DNA from: Verrucomicrobiota bacterium
GTDB lineage: Bacteria; Verrucomicrobiota; Verrucomicrobiia; Verrucomicrobiales; Verrucomicrobiaceae
Assembly (NCBI GenBank): GCA_009885275.1
Contig: VFKY01000030.1
Coordinates: 1-11,091, forward strand
Direction of reading: 5' to 3'
DNA length: 11,091 nt
The position numbers and the translations under genes were made by a program. Below, in pieces: positions 7,050 through 11,091 of the stretch. Within the stretch, counting starts at the first letter, position 1. Every line of letters starts with the position of its first letter. The notes beneath the pieces are model-generated. The model saw only the letters and a list, made by a program, of their open reading frames with translations. It searched no databases and had not been told where the DNA came from.

Positions 7050-7238
7050 ATGAGTCTGCCCCCTCAGCTTCTAGCATGTGCCACCTGTCTTCCTGATCAG
7101 ACAACGGACATCGCGCGCGCATCCAATATGGCGATCCTCTTCATGGTGATTGTTGTATTCGCTATGCTGGGCTTACTTCTAAAAATCCTCTTCAATTTTG
7201 CTCGCAAGCAACGTGAGTTTGAAAATAGTTCTCTTTAA
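7050..7238 (+). CDS. Small single-helix membrane protein with a CxxC motif
   Basis: A 62-residue protein: a short N terminus with C10-A-T-C13 followed by LPD, one strong membrane helix (about 28-49) and a basic tail (FARKQREFENSSL). The open frame extends upstream to an ATG at 6999, but that would overlap the previous gene by 47 bases. The ATG at 7050, 4 bases after the previous stop, is preferred, matching the tight stop-start spacing of its neighbours. The positive C-terminal side of the helix suggests that the CxxC faces the periplasm, where it could bind copper or take part in thiol redox chemistry near CoxB, encoded next. No His partner (CxxCH) is present, so it is not a c-type cytochrome. 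The function is inferred from motif and place only. Confidence 0.7.
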   Translation: MSLPPQLLACATCLPDQTTDIARASNMAILFMVIVVFAMLGLLLKILFNFARKQREFENSSL

Positions 7239-7244
7239 ATAACC

Positions 7245-8063
7245 ATGAACATCGACATCACACTCGCGTTATTTTCTATAAATAAGATCCTTGGAATTCC
7301 CGGTCTTGCTTCCGAGCATGGCGAAATGGTGGATCACATGTTGGAACTTGTGCATTGGGTAATGCTGATTCTGTTTGTGGGATGGTCAATTTTTCTAGTG
7401 ATCGTTTTCACTAAATTTCGCAAAGAGAAGAATGCTAAAGCGGACTATTATGGAGTGCGTGGTCATGCGAGTACTCACATTGAGATTGGCGTAGTCATTG
7501 TGGAGGCGATTTTGCTCATGGGCTTCGCCTTTCCCCTATGGTCGCAACAATCTGAAAAGTTTCCTGCGACTGGCAATGTATTAAAATTACGGGCAGTAGC
7601 AGAGAAATTCAATTGGACCTTTCAATACTCAGGTCTCGACGGGACACTTGGACGCATGGATTTAAAATTAATAGATGTTGCCGCAAATCCACCAAACACG
7701 ATTGGTCGGGACATGAAGGATCCCAATAGCAAGGATGACTTTATTCAACTTGGAACGATGACGTTACCGTTAAATCGCCCAGTTATTATTGATGTTACGA
7801 GTAAGGACGTCATTCACAATCTTGCTTTGATGCCGATGCGGATTTCGCAGGATGCGACCCCTGGTGTCCGCAGTCACACATGGTTCAAACCCACCAAAGA
7901 GGGAAAGTGGGATATTATTTGCGGGCAACTTTGTGGCCCTGGTCACAGCAATATGAAAGCAACACTTATAGTGGTGCCCGAAAAAGAGTTTGATGAGTTT
8001 GTTAAAGAGAATAGCGAAAACGAGCTCAAGAAGACAGCGCCAGCAGCTGTGGCTTCTCATTAA
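7245..8063 (+). CDS. coxB: Cytochrome c oxidase subunit II with CuA site
   Basis: A 272-residue subunit that takes electrons from cytochrome c through the binuclear CuA centre. Two membrane helices (about 35-57 and 81-99) precede a periplasmic cupredoxin domain. The CuA ligands are all visible: H191 in DVIHNL, then C226-G-Q228-L-C230-G-P-G-H234-S-N-M237. Gln replaces the commoner Glu at 228, where the backbone carbonyl binds copper. E80, at the cytoplasmic start of helix 2, matches the Glu at the K-channel mouth in other oxidases. A second acidic residue, E87, lies two turns deeper where many homologs have Pro. No C-terminal cytochrome c domain is fused, so this is not a caa3-type subunit. 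Usually coxB precedes coxA; here it is fifth after it. The start is 6 bases after the previous stop (TAAATAACCATG). Confidence 0.96.
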   Translation: MNIDITLALFSINKILGIPGLASEHGEMVDHMLELVHWVMLILFVGWSIFLVIVFTKFRKEKNAKADYYGVRGHASTHIEIGVVIVEAILLMGFAFPLWSQQSEKFPATGNVLKLRAVAEKFNWTFQYSGLDGTLGRMDLKLIDVAANPPNTIGRDMKDPNSKDDFIQLGTMTLPLNRPVIIDVTSKDVIHNLALMPMRISQDATPGVRSHTWFKPTKEGKWDIICGQLCGPGHSNMKATLIVVPEKEFDEFVKENSENELKKTAPAAVASH

Positions 8064-8064
8064 G

Positions 8065-8083
8065 CGTGCCATTTTATGGCATG
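8065..8083 (+). promoter_or_regulatory. Short hairpin between coxB and ctaA
   Basis: TGCCAT (8067-8072) and ATGGCA (8076-8081) form a perfect inverted repeat around a TTT loop. It can be extended by one G-T and one C-G pair to 8065-8083. It begins 2 bases after the coxB stop. No T-run follows, so it is not a standard intrinsic terminator; it could mark an RNA processing or stability site separating structural from assembly genes. Confidence 0.35.
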
Positions 8084-8154
8084 AATAGATTTGAGAATAA
8101 TTGCAGGCAACTGCAGAGCCTATCGTTAGCGTAAGAAATAATGGATATGCATTC

Positions 8155-9270
8155 ATGACAACTCTACGCGTTACACATTCTGTCGCTTTTCATCGTCTCT
8201 CTTGGATTACCTTGTTCGTGGGCGCAAGTCTCATATGGGTGGGAGCCGCGGTGACCACTACGGGAGCCGGCATGGCTTTTAGCGACTGGCCTCTAAGCGA
8301 TGGGTCGATCAACCCACCGGGGTGGCTTGTTTTTACGCCGCAACTTTTAGAGCACGGACATCGCATCATTGCTTCATTAGTGGGGGTCATGGTTTTGATT
8401 ATGTTTCTCTGGCAATGGCGAAAAAACAATCAAGCAACCATTGAGGCCGCAATACTGGTCGGTGTCTTTGCCAGTATGGTCGGCGCATCAAGTAAACAGA
8501 ATTGGTGGGTTGTAGGCGTCCTCAGTGTAGCTTGTTTAACATGGCTGCTAGGCGGCTTGATATATAGAAAGTGGCCGTTGCTGCTCAAATTATCCAGTAC
8601 GGCATTGATACTGGTTGTTGCGCAAGCATTGTTGGGCGGAGCTAGAGTATTGAGAGTGTCAGATCCATTTGGAGTTGCGCACGGATGCTTGGGGCAACTT
8701 TTTTATTGTATGCTTATTGCTATCACTCTGGTCTCAGCGAGGAACTGGGCTACGAGCGAGTGTTTGTTTGATGCCAAGATACATCGTCGTATTGTGCTGC
8801 TTACAACTTTATTGTTTGCTGCGACTTCGATGCAGTTGCTGTTTGGAGCTATTGTGAGGCATACCCAACGCACGGTCTTGGCGGCGACTGATATTCTAAC
8901 TACCAATGGTAATGTTGTTCCTCCAATAGAGCCATTCGATGTGTTTTCAATATTCATGCACAAATCATGGGCGCTCGTGGTTTTCACCTTGGCTATGGTA
9001 ACGGCATCATACGTCTGGAAGCCCTTGCGACTTCAAGGATGGCTTGGATGGCTGCCTAAAGTATTAGTGTTCATGCCATTTCTACAAATCACCCTTGGTA
9101 TATATGTGTTACTTACGGTGAAAAAATTCTGGGTCACGAATATCCATGTACTCAATGGGTTGTTCCTACTTGCAGTAGCATTCATTCTAATGATAACCGC
9201 TTGGAGAAGTCGTCCTATGTCTGGTTTGCTTGCACAATCGCATAGAGCAGGGCAAGGTGAACCCTCATGA
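8155..9270 (+). CDS. ctaA: Heme A synthase, COX15/CtaA family
   Basis: This membrane enzyme oxidizes the methyl group of heme O to make heme A for CoxA. From the ATG at 8155 it has 371 residues and about eight membrane helices in two similar halves. The heme-binding histidines expected of the family are visible: H69 in EHGHRII (66-72), H176 in VAHGCLGQ, H269 in FMHKSWAL and H331 in NIHVLNG. The motif TTTGAGMAFSDWPLS replaces the form with two Cys found in some families, so no disulfide pair is expected in that loop. The frame also allows a TTG start at 8101, adding 18 residues, but the ATG sits better before the first helix. Neither start has a good ribosome binding site. The stop overlaps the ctaB start (ATGA at 9267-9270). 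Confidence 0.92.
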   Translation: MTTLRVTHSVAFHRLSWITLFVGASLIWVGAAVTTTGAGMAFSDWPLSDGSINPPGWLVFTPQLLEHGHRIIASLVGVMVLIMFLWQWRKNNQATIEAAILVGVFASMVGASSKQNWWVVGVLSVACLTWLLGGLIYRKWPLLLKLSSTALILVVAQALLGGARVLRVSDPFGVAHGCLGQLFYCMLIAITLVSARNWATSECLFDAKIHRRIVLLTTLLFAATSMQLLFGAIVRHTQRTVLAATDILTTNGNVVPPIEPFDVFSIFMHKSWALVVFTLAMVTASYVWKPLRLQGWLGWLPKVLVFMPFLQITLGIYVLLTVKKFWVTNIHVLNGLFLLAVAFILMITAWRSRPMSGLLAQSHRAGQGEPS

Positions 9271-10217
9271 GTGAAGTAGAATCGCCAGCAGTTGAAAGCT
9301 TGCCTGACCAGCCGGGAAGGCTGACAAGAAGCGATTTGATGGCGTTGACCAAATTCCGTCTCAGTGTCTTGGTGGTGGTAACCACGTTTGTTGGATTTTG
9401 GTTAAATCGTGGCAGTGAGCTGAACTTAATGTTACTCCTCCATACGTTGATCGGTAGTACACTGGCGGCATTTGGGGCATCGGTATTTAATCAACTGATG
9501 GAGATCGAGCCAGACAAGCGCATGAAACGTACTGCGGATCGTCCGTTACCCTCTAAACGCATTGAGCCAGGCGTAGCATTTGCGTTGGGGTGGTTATTAA
9601 GTGCGTTTGCCCTTATACACCTGGCAAAAATGGTCAACACAGAAGCTGCTGTTATATGCGCCATTACATTGGCGATTTATTTATTTATCTATACTCCGAT
9701 GAAACAACAATCGGCTTGGAATACCATTGTCGGTGCGGTGTCTGGGGCATTGCCTCCACTCATCGGTTGGGTTGGGGCGGTTGGCGCACAGACAAATAAC
9801 AGTACCTATTTTCGCTGGGAGCTGCTTACTACCGCTGGTGCCGTATACCTATTTCTGTTACTATTTCTTTGGCAGTTACCGCATTTTTTAGCCATTAACT
9901 GGATGTATCGAGACGAGTATCTTAAAGGTGGTTTCGTGATGTGGGCTAATGATGATGCCTCGGGTGGAAAAACATCTAAGTTATCTTTGTTGTTTTCCTT
10001 TTGCACCATGTCGCTGGTCTTGATTCCACCCTTAAGTGGACACACCAGCTTGTGGTTTTTACCGCTAGCATTGATGGTTAATGCCGTTTTGATGTTTCTA
10101 GCTTGGTGTTTCTTTAAAACAAGAGATCGTGTCAGCGCCCGTAAGCTCTTTTTTTACACACTCCTCTATCTTCCCCTGATGCTGGGACTCAGCATGATAT
10201 TCTGGAAACAGGACTAA
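9267..10217 (+). CDS. ctaB: Heme O synthase (protoheme IX farnesyltransferase), CtaB/CyoE
   Basis: A UbiA-type membrane prenyltransferase of 316 residues that adds a farnesyl group to heme B, giving heme O for CtaA. The prenyl-diphosphate motif region reads N75-QLM-E79-IEP-D83-KRMKRTADRPLP, with Glu at the place of the first Asp of the usual NxxxDxxxD. YTPMKQQSAWNTIVG and GALPPLIGWVGAVG are family hallmarks, as is the FLWQLPHFLAINWMYRDEYL region, which normally reads close to WxPPHFW. Multiple hydrophobic helices fill the rest. The start overlaps the ctaA stop by four bases (ATGA), and an AAGGTG about 8 bases upstream is a plausible ribosome binding site, unlike most genes here. Pairing with ctaA and coxA confirms that the oxidase uses heme A. 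Confidence 0.95.
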   Translation: MSEVESPAVESLPDQPGRLTRSDLMALTKFRLSVLVVVTTFVGFWLNRGSELNLMLLLHTLIGSTLAAFGASVFNQLMEIEPDKRMKRTADRPLPSKRIEPGVAFALGWLLSAFALIHLAKMVNTEAAVICAITLAIYLFIYTPMKQQSAWNTIVGAVSGALPPLIGWVGAVGAQTNNSTYFRWELLTTAGAVYLFLLLFLWQLPHFLAINWMYRDEYLKGGFVMWANDDASGGKTSKLSLLFSFCTMSLVLIPPLSGHTSLWFLPLALMVNAVLMFLAWCFFKTRDRVSARKLFFYTLLYLPLMLGLSMIFWKQD

Positions 10218-10236
10218 TTAAATAGTATCTACAGCT

Positions 10237-10938
10237 ATGACCGAAGAAGTAAAAAAATCCATACATCCACTTACCATTTGGGGGCCAATTATCGTGATTG
10301 TCTGCGGACTGGTGATTTTTTGGAACTACATGGTCAAGCTAAAGCATGACCGTGATACTCCGAGGCTTCCGATTTTATCGAGGTTGGAAAAAAATCTAAT
10401 TCTAACAGAGCGAAGCGGTAAGCAGGTGGAACTTAAAGATATCAAAGGCAAGATCATCGTGGCATGCTGGGTATTTACTCGTTGTCCACGCGGTTGCGCC
10501 GGTGTTGTTAGCGAGCTTCTTAGTTTATATAAAGAAATAGGCGATGAGGAAGGCATTCAGTTTATTTCATTCAGTGTAGATCCTGATGATACAGCAGAAC
10601 AACTTAGCAAATTCGCAGAGAACTTGAACATTAAGGGCGACAATTGGTGGTTTGTGAGCGGCGTCAGAGATGAAGTTCGCACTTACATGACTCGGTATTT
10701 TGGTTTTATGGATGTACAGGATATTCCTGAAAAAGACAGGCTCTCACCAGACGACAAATTTCTTCACGACATGAAAGTCGGACTCGCCGATCATCAGGGG
10801 CATGTGCGTGGATTTTATGACATCGCGAGTTACGACCCTGAGTTCAAGGAGTTCTGGAAAGAGAAAATTCGTAAGGATATCAAAACTTTATTAAAGGATC
10901 GTGCGGAAGCAATTGAGATCAAGAATTCAAAGCCGTAG
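10237..10938 (+). CDS. SCO1/SenC/PrrC-family copper chaperone
   Basis: A 233-residue protein with an N-terminal membrane anchor (about 12-34) and a thioredoxin-like domain facing the periplasm. The copper-binding motif is C83-P-R-G-C87 in FTRCPRGCAG, and the third ligand is H177 in FLHDMKVGLADHQG, both at the positions typical of SCO proteins. SVDPDDTAEQLSKFAENL (113-130) is another family signature. SCO proteins deliver copper to, or reduce, the CuA site of CoxB, which is encoded in the same operon. The start lies 19 bases after the ctaB stop, without a Shine-Dalgarno sequence. An extra Cys (C77) lies six residues before the motif. Its stop codon is part of the ribosome binding region of the next gene. 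Confidence 0.93.
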   Translation: MTEEVKKSIHPLTIWGPIIVIVCGLVIFWNYMVKLKHDRDTPRLPILSRLEKNLILTERSGKQVELKDIKGKIIVACWVFTRCPRGCAGVVSELLSLYKEIGDEEGIQFISFSVDPDDTAEQLSKFAENLNIKGDNWWFVSGVRDEVRTYMTRYFGFMDVQDIPEKDRLSPDDKFLHDMKVGLADHQGHVRGFYDIASYDPEFKEFWKEKIRKDIKTLLKDRAEAIEIKNSKP

Positions 10939-10943
10939 GAGTA
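10939..10943 (+). promoter_or_regulatory. Shine-Dalgarno sequence of the DUF420 gene
   Basis: GTAGGAGTAACCCGATG places an AGGAG-like core directly at the SCO stop codon, about 7 bases before the ATG at 10949. It is the only strong Shine-Dalgarno sequence in the window and decides that start. Confidence 0.7.
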
Positions 10944-10948
10944 ACCCG

Positions 10949-11091
10949 ATGCATATAAGTGATTTGCCAGCATTAAATGCCACATTGAACAGCGCATGCA
11001 CGTGCTTGCTGCTTGCAGGTTGGATATCGATTAAAATGAATAAGAAGGCATCGCATATTGTCTTCATGATTCTTGCGCTCTTGACGTCCAC
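10949..11091 (+). CDS. DUF420 (YozB/CtaM-like) membrane protein, N-terminal part
   Basis: The first 47 codons of a gene that runs off the right edge. The start MHISDLPALNATLN followed by a hydrophobic helix (about 16-28) and a basic turn (KMNKKASH) matches DUF420 proteins, which commonly begin with DLPALNATLN and then a helix ending in a basic His-containing loop. A second helix starts at about residue 39. Members related to CtaM are needed for mature heme a oxidases in Firmicutes, so a place after ctaA, ctaB and sco fits a maturation role; the exact activity in this organism is not known. The start follows a strong ribosome binding site 10 bases after the SCO stop. Confidence 0.75.
   Translation, partial: MHISDLPALNATLNSACTCLLLAGWISIKMNKKASHIVFMILALLTS

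Noticed and set aside
7050..7085. Lipobox-like Leu-Leu-Ala-Cys at the N terminus of the CxxC protein
   Set aside because: Only nine residues precede the Cys, with no positive charge and no hydrophobic core, so it cannot be a lipoprotein signal peptide.
6999..7238. Longer start for the CxxC protein at 6999
   Set aside because: It would overlap the preceding gene by 47 bases, and the added residues are polar and basic; the ATG at 7050 fits the tight stop-start spacing of the neighbours.
8065..8083. Intrinsic terminator after coxB
   Set aside because: The stem is short, only moderately GC-rich, and no T-run follows; the downstream genes are functionally linked.
8091..8130. Sigma-70 type promoter before ctaA (TTGAGA followed by TATCGT)
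   Set aside because: The spacing between the two hexamers is about 24 bases, too long for a normal promoter, and no other pair fits.

Overview
The window is one densely packed, plus-strand operon for an aerobic terminal respiratory system. It runs from the last codons of an upstream gene (1-82) to the start of a gene cut by the right edge (10949 onward). The DNA is of medium GC content by eye. Several traits fit a PVC-group bacterium, most likely Verrucomicrobiota: a cbb3-like module joined to an aa3-type oxidase, coxB placed after coxD, small membrane proteins between them, and start codons mostly without Shine-Dalgarno sequences. The phylum is inferred from gene style; no marker gene is present.

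Layout. (1) 1-82: the Pro/Ala-rich C-terminal tail of an unknown protein, encoded by a 12-bp tandem repeat. (2) 101-3039: three genes resembling a cbb3 oxidase. The CcoN-like subunit I is followed by a monoheme CcoO-like subunit and a monoheme, membrane-anchored cytochrome c. (3) 3071-6836: coxA, coxC and coxD of an A-type (heme a) oxidase. (4) 6839-7238: two small membrane proteins, one with a CxxC motif. (5) 7245-8063: coxB with a full CuA site. (6) 8155-10938: the assembly genes ctaA (heme A synthase), ctaB (heme O synthase) and a SCO copper chaperone. (7) 10949-11091: the start of a DUF420/CtaM-like gene.

How it works together. CoxA/B/C/D should form an O2-reducing cytochrome c oxidase. 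CtaB and CtaA convert heme B to heme O and then heme A, SCO delivers copper to CuA on CoxB, and the DUF420 protein probably assists oxidase maturation. The cbb3-like module is the unusual part. The CcoN-like protein has the CcoN fold but lacks all three CuB histidines and probably the high-spin heme ligand, while two low-spin heme b ligands appear to remain. It is therefore unlikely to reduce O2 and may be an electron-transfer or structural module serving the aa3 oxidase.

Other oddities: CoxA has Leu where the K-channel Lys is expected and Ala at the K-channel Ser. CoxB carries an extra Glu inside TM2. CoxC has an insertion of about 280 residues in a loop predicted to be periplasmic. His-rich tails or inserts occur in four of the proteins. 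No rRNA, tRNA, CRISPR array or mobile element was seen, and no gene-free stretch exceeds 300 bases; the longest gap is 91 bases (8064-8154).
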